From Streptomyces amritsarensis (GTDB taxonomy: Bacteria > Actinomycetota > Actinomycetes > Streptomycetales > Streptomycetaceae): a stretch of 64,000 bases of DNA. Shown here one piece after another: positions 25,593 through 34,948 of the stretch. Position 1 is the stretch's first letter. Each line of letters begins with the position of its first letter. The notes beneath the pieces are model-generated. The model made no database searches. It was not told the DNA's origin and was given only the letters and a program-made list of their open reading frames with translations. Location of the stretch: the NCBI RefSeq assembly GCF_001953875.1, contig NZ_MQUR01000001.1, positions 62,039 to 126,038 on the forward strand. Reading direction: 5' to 3'. The translations under genes were made by a program, and so were the position numbers.

Positions 25593-26606
25593 TCAGCGAT
25601 CGATACGGACCGTCGCGCCCGCCAGTTGGTCCTCGACCTGGCGGATGTCGGCGTCGACCATGATCTGCGCCAATTCGGCCACCAGGACCGACGGCTTCCA
25701 GCCGAGCAGGTCATGGGCCTTGGAGGCGTCGCCGATGAGGGCGTCGACCTCGCTGGGGCGCTCGTACTTGGCGTCGTAGCGCACGTGCTCGGTCCAGTCG
25801 AGGCCGGCGTGCGAGAAGGACGACTCGACGAACTCGCGGACGGTCGCGGCCACTCCGGTGGCGACGACGTAGTCGGTGGGCTCGTCCTGCTGGAGCATCC
25901 GCCACATGGCGTCCACGTACTCGGGGGCGTAGCCCCAGTCGCGCACCGCGTCGAGGTTGCCGAGGTAGAGGTGGTCCTGCAGCCCGGCCTTGATACGGGC
26001 GACCGCGCGGGTGATCTTGCGCGTCACGAAGGTCTCGCCGCGGCGCGGGGACTCGTGGTTGAAGAGGATCCCGTTGACGGCGAACATGTCGTACGCCTCG
26101 CGGTAGTTCACCGTGGTCCAGTACGCGAAGACCTTCGCGGCGCCGTACGGGCTGCGCGGGTGGAACGGGGTCTGCTCGTTCTGCGGCGGCGGGGTGGACC
26201 CGAACATCTCCGAGGACGAGGCCTGGTAGATACGGGTGTCGACGCCGCTGGCCCGGATGGCCTCCAGCAGCCGCAGCGCGCCCAGGCCCGTCACGTCGCC
26301 CGTGTAGAGCGGGGCGTCGAAGGAGACGCGGACGTGGGACTGCGCGCCGAGGTTGTAGACCTCGTCGGGGCGTATGTCGCGGAGCAGGTTCACCAGGGCG
26401 ACGCCGTCGGAGAGGTCGGCGTGGTGCAGGACGAAGGACCGGTTGGCCGTCTGCGGGTCCTGGTAGATGTGGTCGACCCGCTCCGTGTTGAAGCTGGAGG
26501 ACCGCCGCACGAGACCGTGCACCGTGTAGCCCTTGGAGAGCAGGAGCTCGGCGAGGTACGAGCCGTCCTGTCCGGTGACTCCGGTGATCAGTGCGGTCTT
26601 GCCCAT
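25593..26606 (-). CDS. gmd: GDP-mannose 4,6-dehydratase
   Basis: A 337-aa cytoplasmic extended SDR that converts GDP-D-mannose to GDP-4-keto-6-deoxy-mannose, first step to GDP-L-fucose. The NADP-binding motif is [13 protein letters not shown] (7-19), the [15 protein letters not shown] segment is typical of Gmd, the catalytic region has SSSEMFG, and the YGAAK pair (Y-x3-K) follows. [16 protein letters not shown] is the conserved Gmd loop. ATG 26606 has AAGGGGA upstream. It is divergent from fcl, which performs the next step, across 308 bp. Pathway supply of GDP-mannose is not encoded here. Confidence 0.95.
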   Translation of the reverse strand: MGKTALITGVTGQDGSYLAELLLSKGYTVHGLVRRSSSFNTERVDHIYQDPQTANRSFVLHHADLSDGVALVNLLRDIRPDEVYNLGAQSHVRVSFDAPLYTGDVTGLGALRLLEAIRASGVDTRIYQASSSEMFGSTPPPQNEQTPFHPRSPYGAAKVFAYWTTVNYREAYDMFAVNGILFNHESPRRGETFVTRKITRAVARIKAGLQDHLYLGNLDAVRDWGYAPEYVDAMWRMLQQDEPTDYVVATGVAATVREFVESSFSHAGLDWTEHVRYDAKYERPSEVDALIGDASKAHDLLGWKPSVLVAELAQIMVDADIRQVEDQLAGATVRIDR

Positions 26607-26914
26607 GGGGTCCCCTTGCTGGTGGTTGCTGTGTGTCGTGGTGAGGCGTTGCCTCGGTGCAGGTGTGGAGCGCGCCCCGCGGGGCGGCGCACCGAGCGGT
26701 CGGGCCGCGGCCGGGCGGCTGGATGCGTACCGTACACGCCGGTCGGCGAGCGCCCCCCGCGGGGCGTGCGCCGCTCTGTGCTGCGGACGCCGCCCGGTAC
26801 GCCTGCGGTTCCGAAGCCGGCCTGCCGGCCGGGCCGGCCGCCGGCAGGCGGGGCCGGGGCGCGGGCCGTGGACCACTGCCGCTGCGGCGGGAGCGGACTG
26901 GCATCATCGGCGGT
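26607..26914. promoter_or_regulatory. Divergent gmd/fcl promoter region with GC-rich palindromes
   Basis: No gene. The region holds several GC palindromes. The clearest is a 10-bp inverted repeat, GCCTGCCGGC at 26820-26829 and GCCGGCAGGC at 26840-26849. There are also two CCCCGCGGGG-type elements near 26675 and 26757. One control region probably drives both GDP-fucose genes. I see no consensus -10/-35 hexamers with confidence. Confidence 0.45.
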
Positions 26915-27859
26915 ATGACAAGTTCGCTGCCGCTCCTGCCCCCGAACGCCCGCGTCTTCGTCGCGGGCCACCGCGGCCTCGTGGGGTCCGCGGTCGCCCG
27001 CCGGCTCACCGCGGACGGCCACGAGGTGCTCACCCGGGGCCGTGCCGACCTCGACCTGCGCGACGCCGCCGCCACCGGGGCGTACCTGAAGGACGTCCGC
27101 CCGGACGCCGTCGTGCTGGCCGCCGCCAAGGTCGGCGGGATCATGGCCAACAGCACGTACCCGGTGCAGTTCCTCGAGGAGAACCTGCAGATCCAGCTCA
27201 GCGTGATCGGCGGCGCCCACGCCGCCGGCGTGGGCCGGCTGCTGTTCCTCGGGTCGTCCTGCATCTACCCGAAGCTGGCGCCGCAGCCGATCCGCGAGGA
27301 CGCCCTGCTGACCGGCCCGTTGGAGCCGACCAACGAGGCCTACGCCCTCGCGAAGATCGCCGGCATCGTCCAGGTCCAGTCGTACCGCAAGCAGTACGGG
27401 GCCTCGTACATCTCGGCCATGCCGACGAACCTCTACGGGCCCGGCGACAACTTCGACCTGGAGACCTCGCACGTCCTGCCCGCCCTCATCCGGCGCTTCC
27501 ACGAGGCCGCCGCCGAGGGCCGCGAGGAGGTCACCCTGTGGGGCTCCGGCACCCCGCGGCGGGAGTTCCTGCACGTGGACGACCTGGCCGCCGCCTGTGC
27601 CGTACTGCTGGAGAGCTACGACGGCGACGAGCCGGTCAACATCGGCTGCGGTGAGGACCTGACCATCCGCGAGCTGGCCGAGACGGTCGCCGAGGTGACC
27701 GGCTTCCGGGGCCGGCTCGCCTGGGACACCTCCAAGCCCGACGGGACGCCGCGCAAGCTGCTGGACGTCGGCCGCCTGACCTCTCTCGGCTGGAAGCCCG
27801 GCATCCCGCTGCGGGACGGCATCGCCTCCACGTACAAGTGGTGGCGCGAGCAGAGCTGA
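26915..27859 (+). CDS. fcl: GDP-L-fucose synthase (3,5-epimerase/4-reductase)
   Basis: A 314-aa cytoplasmic SDR that epimerises and reduces GDP-4-keto-6-deoxy-mannose to GDP-L-fucose with NADPH. Motifs: VAGHRGLVGSAVARRL (cofactor binding, 16-31), the AAKVGGI segment, FLGSSCIYPK (catalytic Ser/Cys region, about 110-119), YALAK (Y-x3-K) and PTNLYGPGDNF. All are diagnostic for this enzyme. ATG 26915 gives the expected N-terminus; the ribosome site is weak (CGGCGGT). Its 3' end faces the sugar-transferase gene 22 bp away. Together with gmd it predicts a fucose-containing (or 6-deoxy-talose-type) polymer. Confidence 0.95.
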   Translation: MTSSLPLLPPNARVFVAGHRGLVGSAVARRLTADGHEVLTRGRADLDLRDAAATGAYLKDVRPDAVVLAAAKVGGIMANSTYPVQFLEENLQIQLSVIGGAHAAGVGRLLFLGSSCIYPKLAPQPIREDALLTGPLEPTNEAYALAKIAGIVQVQSYRKQYGASYISAMPTNLYGPGDNFDLETSHVLPALIRRFHEAAAEGREEVTLWGSGTPRREFLHVDDLAAACAVLLESYDGDEPVNIGCGEDLTIRELAETVAEVTGFRGRLAWDTSKPDGTPRKLLDVGRLTSLGWKPGIPLRDGIASTYKWWREQS

Positions 27860-27881
27860 TCGCACAGGCGGCCTCGGCCCC

Positions 27882-29357
27882 TCAGTAGGCTCCGCGACCG
27901 TCGACGACGGCGCGGAGCGTACGGCCCATCACGTCGACGTCACTGGTGAAGGACCAGTTGTCGACGTACTGCAGGTCCAGCTGGATCGTCTCGTCCCAGG
28001 ACAGGTCCGACCTGCCGCTGATCTGCCACAGCCCCGTCATCCCGGGCCGCACGGTGAGCCGGCGCAGCTCGACCTCGTCGTACTGGGCCACCTCCTCCGG
28101 CAGCGGCGGGCGCGGGCCGACGAGCGACATGTCGCCCATGAGCACGTTGATGAGCTGGGGCAGCTCGTCCAGGGACGTGCGGCGCAGGAGCCGGCCCACC
28201 CGGGTGACCCGGGGGTCGCGGCGCATCTTGAACATCAGGCCGTCGTTCTCGTTGGCTCCGGCCAGCTCCGCCTTGCGCGCGTCGGCGTCCACCACCATCG
28301 TGCGGAACTTCCACATGACGAAGGGGACCCCGTCGCGGCCGATACGGCGCTGGCGGTAGAAGGCCGGGCCGCGCGAGCCGAAGCGGATCGCGAGGACGAT
28401 CCCGAGGAGGAACGGGGAGAGCAGCAGCAGGCCGGCCGCGGCGCCCACCCGGTCGAGAACCGACTTGAGCAGGGTCTGCACACCGCGGCTGACCGGCGGT
28501 GCGACGCGCAGCACGGCGAGTCCGCCCGCGGAGAGGGTCTCCAGCCGCTTGACGGAGACCTCCACCAGTCCGGGGAAGACCGCGAGTTCGAGGCCGGCGT
28601 CGTGCAGGGCCCAGGCGATGCGGCGCAGCCGCTCCCCGGTGATGCGCACGCCGGGAGCCACCAGGACCAGGTCGGCGTGGTGGCTGAGGACCGCGCCGAG
28701 CACGGCCGCGGAGTCGACGCCGGGGGCCTCGGGGGCGTCGGCGTCGAGCCGTGCCGCCACGGGGACGCCGCTGGCGAGCCGGCCGGTGCCGACCGGGACG
28801 ACGCCGACGACGACGTAGGGGTGGTCGGTGCGGGCGGCGAGGTGCGCGATGACGTCCTCGGCCGCGTCGGGCTCCCCTATCACCAGCACGCGGCTCACGG
28901 CCTGGGCCTCGCGGCGGGCGGCGGAGAGGTGGCGATAGGTCAGTTTGTGACAGGCCACGGTGATGAGCAGGGCGGGCAGCAGGGCGCCGAGGGCGGACAG
29001 CCGGGGCGTGTCCTCCTCGGTCACCACACGCGCCACGGCCAGCACGCCGATCAGAATCAGCCAGTCGTGGAGCACCGGCAGCACACCGCGGGACTCCCCG
29101 AGCGCCCGGGTGGCGTACCGGCGGCGCAGCGCCTGGATGCCGGTCCACGCCACGGCGGCGGCCAGGGCGCAGTAGACGGGCCGGACCTGCTGGGCGGCGT
29201 CGAAGACGAGCCCCACGGGGACGGCTGCGCCGACGAAGTCGGCGGCTATCGCGGCCGGACGGTACCAACGGGCCTTGTCCCCGAGGCGCCGCACGGGCGC
29301 CAGGGACTCATGGGCCGCCCTGGCCACTCTTTGCGCAGGAAAATGGACATGCCTCAT
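27882..29357 (-). CDS. Undecaprenyl-phosphate sugar-1-phosphate transferase (WcaJ/WbaP-like)
   Basis: A 491-aa membrane enzyme that starts repeat-unit synthesis by transferring a hexose-1-phosphate from UDP-sugar to undecaprenyl phosphate. Four N-terminal helices lie within about 30-140, then a CoA-binding-like Rossmann segment (SRVLVIGEPDAAEDVI) and a re-entrant helix near 310-330. The conserved C-terminal bacterial transferase domain follows: MWKFRTM, TSLDELPQLINVLMGDMSLVGPRP and VRPGMTGLWQISGRSDLSW. ATG 29357 follows AGGGGGG. Whether the sugar is glucose or galactose cannot be decided. It closes the EPS locus on the right. Confidence 0.93.
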   Translation of the reverse strand: MRHVHFPAQRVARAAHESLAPVRRLGDKARWYRPAAIAADFVGAAVPVGLVFDAAQQVRPVYCALAAAVAWTGIQALRRRYATRALGESRGVLPVLHDWLILIGVLAVARVVTEEDTPRLSALGALLPALLITVACHKLTYRHLSAARREAQAVSRVLVIGEPDAAEDVIAHLAARTDHPYVVVGVVPVGTGRLASGVPVAARLDADAPEAPGVDSAAVLGAVLSHHADLVLVAPGVRITGERLRRIAWALHDAGLELAVFPGLVEVSVKRLETLSAGGLAVLRVAPPVSRGVQTLLKSVLDRVGAAAGLLLLSPFLLGIVLAIRFGSRGPAFYRQRRIGRDGVPFVMWKFRTMVVDADARKAELAGANENDGLMFKMRRDPRVTRVGRLLRRTSLDELPQLINVLMGDMSLVGPRPPLPEEVAQYDEVELRRLTVRPGMTGLWQISGRSDLSWDETIQLDLQYVDNWSFTSDVDVMGRTLRAVVDGRGAY

Positions 29358-29739
29358 GGGCCCCCCTGGCACGTGGTCTATGACAGTGGCAGGTGTCCAT
29401 GGCTTCCCCTGGCGATGAACATCTGCCGCACCGGCAAACAGTACGACAAACACCCGTACGGCAAACGCCGTTTCGGTCAAACCAGCCTCTTGTTGCGCAA
29501 GTGTTAGCAACCGGTAGTTGACGTTCCGGATCGTGGACACCGTGGGACGCACACGAAGGTGAATGGTCCGGATACCGGATACGTATCTTCGAACAACGAA
29601 CCGTTTCCGGCCAACCTTTTGACGCGGCCCTGACATCCGACGCGCCAGGTGGCAATCTTCGACCGTTCATCGCACCGCACCTGCTCTGCCCGGAGGCCCA
29701 CCCAGCCGTCCGGAACCCCCCTTGCAGAAGGAGTCTGCG
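29358..29739. promoter_or_regulatory. 382-bp divergent promoter region (sugar transferase / M4 protease)
   Basis: No gene. It is distinctly less GC-rich than its surroundings. Contents: four CAAAC pentamers on the plus strand at 29435, 29447, 29462 and 29478, and a 10-bp perfect palindrome GATACGTATC at 29579-29588 next to a short direct repeat of CCGGATA. A TTGACG near 29518 could be a -35 element for the protease. Two promoters are expected here. None can be fixed without transcription data. Confidence 0.45.
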
Positions 29740-32007
29740 TTGAGGTCCACCCCCCAGAGGCGTGCCACCGCGGCGGGCGCGCTCGTTGCCGCGGCAGCCC
29801 TGCTCGCCGTAGGTATACAGACCGGAACCGCCACCGCCGACGCCACCGCGTCACAGGCACCCAAGGCCGCCCAGTCCAACCCGGGCGCGGCCAACCGCGT
29901 ACTCAGCGCATCGGAGCGTGCGACGCTCCTCGCAGAAGCCAACTCGACCACCGCGCAGGCCGCCAAGGCGCTCGGCCTCGGCAGTGGCGAGAAGCTCGTC
30001 GTCCGCGACGTCGTCCAGGATGCGGACGGTACGACGCACACCACCTACGAGCGGACCTACGACGGTCTGCCCGTGCTCGGCGGCGACCTCACCGTCCACG
30101 CCAAGAACGGCGTCACCAAGAGTGTGACGAAGGCGACCCACCACGAGATCAAGGTGGCCACCACCGAGGCCTCGGTCACACCGGCCGCCGCCGAGAGCCA
30201 GGCGGTCTCCGCCGCCAACGCCGAGGGGTCGAAGGAGGCCAAGCCCTCCAAGAACGCCCGCAAGGTGATCTGGGCGGCCGAGGGCGCCCCGAGGCTCGCG
30301 TTCGAGACGGTCGTCGGCGGACTCCAGCACGACGGCACGCCGAACGAGCTGCACGTGGTGACCGACGCCAGGACCGGCGCCAGGATCACCGAGTGGCAGG
30401 CGGTCGAGACCGGCACCGGCAACACGATGTACAGCGGCCAGGTGACCCTCGGCACCACGCAGTCGGGCAGCTCCTGGAACCTGACCGACGCCGCGCGCGG
30501 CAGCCACAAGACGTACAACCTCAACCGCGGTACGTCCGGCACCGGCACGCTCTTCTCCGGCCCCGACGACGTCTGGGGCAACGGCCTGCCGTCCAACCTG
30601 GAGACCGCCGGCGCCGACGCGCACTACGGCGCCGCGGTCACGTGGGACTACTTCAAGAACGTGCACGGCCGCAACGGCCTGCGCAACGACGGCGTCGCCC
30701 CGTACAGCCGGGTCCACTACGGCAACAACTACGTGAACGCGTTCTGGCAGGACTCCTGCTTCTGCATGACGTACGGCGACGGTGACGGCAACGCCAAGCC
30801 GCTCACCTCCACCGACGTGGCCGCGCACGAGATGACCCACGGCCTGACCTCGGTCACCGGCAACATGACCTACAGCGGTGAGCCCGGCGGTCTGAACGAG
30901 GCCACCTCCGACATCATGGCGGCGGCGGTCGAGTTCTACGCCAACAACCCGCAGGACGTCGGCGACTACCTGGTCGGCGAGAAGATCGACATCCGCGGCA
31001 ACGGCACCCCGCTGCGCTACATGGACAAGCCCAGCAAGGACGGCTCGTCCAAGGACGCCTGGTACTCGGGCATCGGCTCGATCGACGTCCACTACTCCTC
31101 GGGCCCGGCCAACCACTGGTACTACCTGGCCTCCGAGGGCTCCGGCGCCAAGGTCGTCAACGGCGTGAGCTACGACTCGCCGACCTCCGACGGCCTGCCC
31201 GTCACCGCGATCGGCCGCGACGCCGCCTCGAAGATCTGGTTCCGCGCGCTGACCACCGGCCTGTTCAAGTCGAACACCAACTACGCGGCCGCCCGTACGG
31301 CGACCCTGCAGGCGGCGGCCGACCTGTACGGCGCCGGCTCGACCACGTACAACAACGCGGCGAACGCCTGGGCGGCCGTCAACGTCGGCCCGCGCATCGT
31401 GAACGGCGTCTCGGTCACCCCGATCGCCAACCAGAACACCCAGGTCAACACCGCGGTGAGCCTTCAGGTCCAGGCCACCAGCACCAACCCGGGGGCGCTG
31501 AGCTACGCGGCGACCGGCCTGCCGGCCGGCCTGTCGATCAACTCCTCCACCGGCCTGATCTCGGGGACGGCCACCACCGCGGGCACGTCCAACGTGACCG
31601 TCACCGTGACCGACTCGCAGAACAGCACCGGCACGGCGTCCTTCACCTGGACCGTCGGCACCGGTGAGCAGAACGTCTTCGAGAACACGAACGACTACCA
31701 GATCAGGGACAACTCCACGGTCGAGTCCCCGATCAACGTGACCCGGTCGGGCAACGCCCCGAGCACGCTGAAGGTGGACGTGAACATCGTCCACACCTAC
31801 GTCGGTGACCTGGTGGTCGACCTGGTCGCCCCCGACGGCAGCGTCTACAACCTGCGCAACCGCAGCGGCGGCAGCGCGGACAACATCGTCCAGACCTTCA
31901 CCGTGAACGCCTCCTCCGAGGTGGCGAACGGCACCTGGAAGCTCCGCGTCCGCGACGCTGCCAGCCTGGACACCGGCTACATCAACAGCTGGAAGCTCAC
32001 CTTCTGA
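29740..32007 (+). CDS. Secreted M4 (thermolysin-like) zinc metalloprotease with P-domain
   Basis: A 755-aa pre-pro-protease. The signal peptide ends near ATA-DA (about 36). FTP/PepSY-type propeptide domains (about 45-195) inhibit and fold the enzyme. The M4 catalytic domain (about 205-535) has HEMTH near 364-368 and the third zinc ligand Glu in GGLNEATSD about 20 residues later. Next come a putative Ig domain (about 545-635, TGLPAGLSINSSTGLISGTAT) and a proprotein-convertase P-domain (about 660-755). TTG 29740 is chosen because AGAAGGAG lies just upstream; TTG 29722 is upstream of that ribosome site. Substrates are extracellular proteins. It is a single gene with its own terminator. Confidence 0.93.
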   Translation: MRSTPQRRATAAGALVAAAALLAVGIQTGTATADATASQAPKAAQSNPGAANRVLSASERATLLAEANSTTAQAAKALGLGSGEKLVVRDVVQDADGTTHTTYERTYDGLPVLGGDLTVHAKNGVTKSVTKATHHEIKVATTEASVTPAAAESQAVSAANAEGSKEAKPSKNARKVIWAAEGAPRLAFETVVGGLQHDGTPNELHVVTDARTGARITEWQAVETGTGNTMYSGQVTLGTTQSGSSWNLTDAARGSHKTYNLNRGTSGTGTLFSGPDDVWGNGLPSNLETAGADAHYGAAVTWDYFKNVHGRNGLRNDGVAPYSRVHYGNNYVNAFWQDSCFCMTYGDGDGNAKPLTSTDVAAHEMTHGLTSVTGNMTYSGEPGGLNEATSDIMAAAVEFYANNPQDVGDYLVGEKIDIRGNGTPLRYMDKPSKDGSSKDAWYSGIGSIDVHYSSGPANHWYYLASEGSGAKVVNGVSYDSPTSDGLPVTAIGRDAASKIWFRALTTGLFKSNTNYAAARTATLQAAADLYGAGSTTYNNAANAWAAVNVGPRIVNGVSVTPIANQNTQVNTAVSLQVQATSTNPGALSYAATGLPAGLSINSSTGLISGTATTAGTSNVTVTVTDSQNSTGTASFTWTVGTGEQNVFENTNDYQIRDNSTVESPINVTRSGNAPSTLKVDVNIVHTYVGDLVVDLVAPDGSVYNLRNRSGGSADNIVQTFTVNASSEVANGTWKLRVRDAASLDTGYINSWKLTF

Positions 32008-32057
32008 CCCTTCGCCGCAGCGTGAGCCACGGCTGAACGGACAGACAGACAGACACG

Positions 32058-32091
32058 GGGCCGCCCGGGAGAAGACCTCCCCGGGCGGCCC
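32058..32091 (+). terminator. Hairpin terminator after the M4 protease gene
   Basis: Twelve-base perfect arms (GGGCCGCCCGGG at 32058-32069, complement at 32080-32091) with a 10-nt loop, 50 bp past the protease stop. It is preceded by a short CAGA repeat. Confidence 0.75.
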
Positions 32092-32143
32092 TGTCCCATG
32101 CGGCCCTCCCGCGTACGGGACGCCCGCCCCGACGCACCGGGCG

Positions 32144-32171
32144 GCGGGAGGCGGGAGGCGGGAGGCGGGAG
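32144..32171. repeat. Four tandem copies of a 7-bp repeat between convergent genes
   Basis: GCGGGAG is repeated four times head to tail (32144-32171) in the non-coding gap between the protease terminator and the 3' end of glgP. It is likely a slippage-prone microsatellite. Confidence 0.8.
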
Positions 32172-32210
32172 GACCCGCCGCCCGCCCCCTCGCGGGCAGC
32201 CCCGCCGCCC

Positions 32211-34847
32211 CTAGCGCAGCAGTACCCCGCCGCCGGAGTCCGTGCCCGCCGGGGCCGCGACCAGGCCCAGCTCGGCCGGGGTCGCCAGCAGCGGATGCGT
32301 CGGCAGGATGCGGACCGTGTAGCCGAAGGGCCCGGTGCGGTCGAGTGCGAGCGGGCCCTCGTACACCCAGCGGCCGTCCATGTCGGGGCCGGCGGCCGGC
32401 TTGAGCGGGAAGGTCCGCCCGTCCCGGATCACGTCCTGCGGGTCCACCCGGCCCGCGACCGCCTGCACCTCCACGTCCTCGGGCGCGAGCGTGTCCAGCG
32501 ACACCTGCACCCGCAGCGTGAGGGTGGCCCCCAGCTCGGCGGTGCCGTTCACGGGAGCCGCGGCCAGCGCCTCCACGTGCTCGACGCCGACGCGCGGCCA
32601 CGCCGCCCGGACCCGGCCCTTCCACCAGGCGAGGTCCCGTGCGGCGTCGGCGGTCAGGGAGCGGTGGGCGAGCGCGGCCGGCGCGTACAGCCGCTCCACG
32701 TACTCGCGCACCATCCGCCCGGCGAGGACCTTCGGTCCCAGCGACACGAGCGTGCGCCGGACCATCTCGATCCACCGCACCGGGAGCCCGGTGCGCCCGG
32801 CCCGGTCGTAGAACCGCGGCGCGACCCGGCCCTCGATCAGCTCGTAGAGGGCGCTCGCCTCCAGGTGGTCCCGGCGGTCCTCGTCGGCGCCGAGCCCGTC
32901 GGCCGTCGGGATGGCCCAGCCGAAGTCCGGCTCGAACCACTCGTCCCACCACCCGTCCAGCACGGACAGGTTGAGACAGCCGTTCAGCGCGGCCTTCATG
33001 CCGCTGGTGCCGCAGGCCTCCAGCGGGCGCAGCGGGTTGTTCAGCCAGACGTCGCAGCCCGGGTAGAGCTTCTGCGCCATGGCCATGCCGTAGTCGGGCA
33101 GGAAGACGATCCGGTGGCGCACCCGCGGGTCGTCCGCGAAGCGCACCAGCTCCTGCACGAGGCGCTTCCCGCCGTCGTCGGCCGGGTGGGCCTTGCCCGC
33201 GACGACGATCTGCACCGGCCGCTCCGGGTCCAGCAGCAGCCTGCGCAGCCGGTCCGGGTCGCGCAGCATCAGCGTCAGCCGCTTGTACGAGGGCACGCGC
33301 CGGGCGAAGCCGATGGTCAGCACGTCGGGGTCGAGGACGGTGTCCACCCAGCCCAGTTCGGCCGCGGCGGCCCCGCGCTGGAGCCAGGAGGCCCGCAGCC
33401 GGTCGCGTACCTCCTGCACCAGCTGTTCGCGCAGCACCCGGCGCAGGTCCCACACGTCCTGATCGGGGATGTCGGCGACGGCGTCCCAGCGCCGGGAGCC
33501 GCCGACCGACAGGGCGTCCTCGGTGCGGCCGGCGCCGATCTGGCGGGCGCCGAGCCGGACCACCTCGGGAGCCACCCAGGTGGGGGCGTGGACCCCGTTG
33601 GTCACGGAGGTGATGGGCACGTCGGCGGGGTCGAAGCCGGGCCACAGGCCGGCGAACATCTCCCGGCTGACCGCTCCGTGCAGGGTGGACACGCCGTTGG
33701 CCCGCTGGGCCAGCCGCAGCCCCATGACCGCCATGTTGAACACGCCGGGGTCGCCCCCGGGGAAGGACTCGGCGCCCAGTTCCAGGATCCGGTCGACCGG
33801 TACGCCGGCCAGCTCGCCCCCGTCGCCGAAGTGCCGGGCGACCAGGCTCCGCTCGAAGCGGTCGATCCCGGCCGGGACGGGGGTGTGCGTGGTGAACACC
33901 GTCCCGGCGCGCACCGCCTCGACGGCCGCGTCGAAGCCGAGGCCCCGCTCCCGCTCCAGTTCCCTTATGCGCTCCAGTCCCAGGAACCCCGCGTGGCCCT
34001 CGTTGGTGTGGAAGACCTCGGGCGCGGGATGGCCGCTGATCGCGCAGTACGCGCGCACCGCGCGCACCCCGCCGATGCCCAGCAGCATCTCCTGGAGCAG
34101 CCGGTGGTCGCTGCCGCCGCCGTAGAGCCGGTCGGTCACCTCGCGGGCCGCGGCGTCGTTGTCCTCGACGTCGGAGTCCAGGAGCAGCAGCGGTACGCGT
34201 CCGACGCGCGCCTGCCAGATGTGTGCGTGCAGGGCGCGTCCGCCGGGGAGGGTCAGCGAGACGCGGGCGGGTGTGCCGTCGTCCTGGCGGAGCAGGCCGA
34301 GCGGCAGTTCGTTGGGGTCGAGGACGGGATAGTGCTCCTGCTGCCAGCCGTCGCGCGAGAGCGACTGGCGGAAGTAGCCGTGCCGGTAGAGGAGTCCCAC
34401 GCCGATGAGCGGGACTCCGAGGTCGCTGGCGGCCTTCAGGTGGTCCCCGGCGAGGATGCCGAGACCGCCGGAGTACTGGGGCAGGGCGGCGGTGATGCCG
34501 AATTCGGGGGAGAAGTAGGCGACGGCGGCGGGCAGTTCCGCACCGTTCTCGCGGCTCTGGTACCACCTCCCGCCGTTGACGTAGTCATCGAGGTCGGCGG
34601 CGGCGACGGCCAGGCGTCGCAGGAACCGGCGGTCTGCGGCCAGTTCCTCGAGCCTGGCGGCGGAGACGGTGCCGAGCAGCCGGACGGGATCTCCGCCGGC
34701 GGCCTGCCAGCCCTCGGGGTCGACGGATTGGAAGAGTTCGCGGGTCTCGGCATGCCACGACCAGCGCAGATTGCGCGCGAGATCGGTGAGCGGCAGCAGG
34801 GACTCCGGGAGGACGGGACGCACGGTGAATCGACGGATAGCCTTCAC
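32211..34847 (-). CDS. glgP: Alpha-glucan (maltodextrin/glycogen) phosphorylase, GT35
   Basis: An 878-aa cytoplasmic enzyme that releases glucose-1-phosphate from alpha-1,4-glucan ends. The N-terminus VRPVLPESLLPLTDLARNLRWSW belongs to the actinobacterial alpha-glucan phosphorylase group with a DUF3417 N-terminal domain. HTNEGHAGF, TTHTPVPAGID and VTNGVHAPTW are conserved. The pyridoxal-phosphate lysine lies in EACGTSGMKAALNG. GTG 34847 follows AGGTGG; the frame stays open to 35498 but only through the regulator remnant. It is divergent from glgE across about 1.1 kb and is the degradative member of the GlgE-pathway cluster. Confidence 0.94.
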   Translation of the reverse strand: MKAIRRFTVRPVLPESLLPLTDLARNLRWSWHAETRELFQSVDPEGWQAAGGDPVRLLGTVSAARLEELAADRRFLRRLAVAAADLDDYVNGGRWYQSRENGAELPAAVAYFSPEFGITAALPQYSGGLGILAGDHLKAASDLGVPLIGVGLLYRHGYFRQSLSRDGWQQEHYPVLDPNELPLGLLRQDDGTPARVSLTLPGGRALHAHIWQARVGRVPLLLLDSDVEDNDAAAREVTDRLYGGGSDHRLLQEMLLGIGGVRAVRAYCAISGHPAPEVFHTNEGHAGFLGLERIRELERERGLGFDAAVEAVRAGTVFTTHTPVPAGIDRFERSLVARHFGDGGELAGVPVDRILELGAESFPGGDPGVFNMAVMGLRLAQRANGVSTLHGAVSREMFAGLWPGFDPADVPITSVTNGVHAPTWVAPEVVRLGARQIGAGRTEDALSVGGSRRWDAVADIPDQDVWDLRRVLREQLVQEVRDRLRASWLQRGAAAAELGWVDTVLDPDVLTIGFARRVPSYKRLTLMLRDPDRLRRLLLDPERPVQIVVAGKAHPADDGGKRLVQELVRFADDPRVRHRIVFLPDYGMAMAQKLYPGCDVWLNNPLRPLEACGTSGMKAALNGCLNLSVLDGWWDEWFEPDFGWAIPTADGLGADEDRRDHLEASALYELIEGRVAPRFYDRAGRTGLPVRWIEMVRRTLVSLGPKVLAGRMVREYVERLYAPAALAHRSLTADAARDLAWWKGRVRAAWPRVGVEHVEALAAAPVNGTAELGATLTLRVQVSLDTLAPEDVEVQAVAGRVDPQDVIRDGRTFPLKPAAGPDMDGRWVYEGPLALDRTGPFGYTVRILPTHPLLATPAELGLVAAPAGTDSGGGVLLR

Positions 34848-34948
34848 ACGTTCCACCTTCGCAGGGGATTGCGGATCGGAGCGGCCGCACCACGCTGTGC
34901 ACCCGCGCATCACCCCGGGAAGGCTAGCGACGCCCCCGCGTTCCGGCC

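Noticed and set aside
12510..29357. Interpretation as an antibiotic biosynthetic cluster
   Set aside because: No polyketide, peptide or terpene synthase genes are present; all recognisable genes are for polysaccharide assembly or surface proteins.
32144..32171. Tandem GCGGGAG units as a possible CRISPR-like array
   Set aside because: The 7-bp units are contiguous with no spacers; it is a microsatellite.
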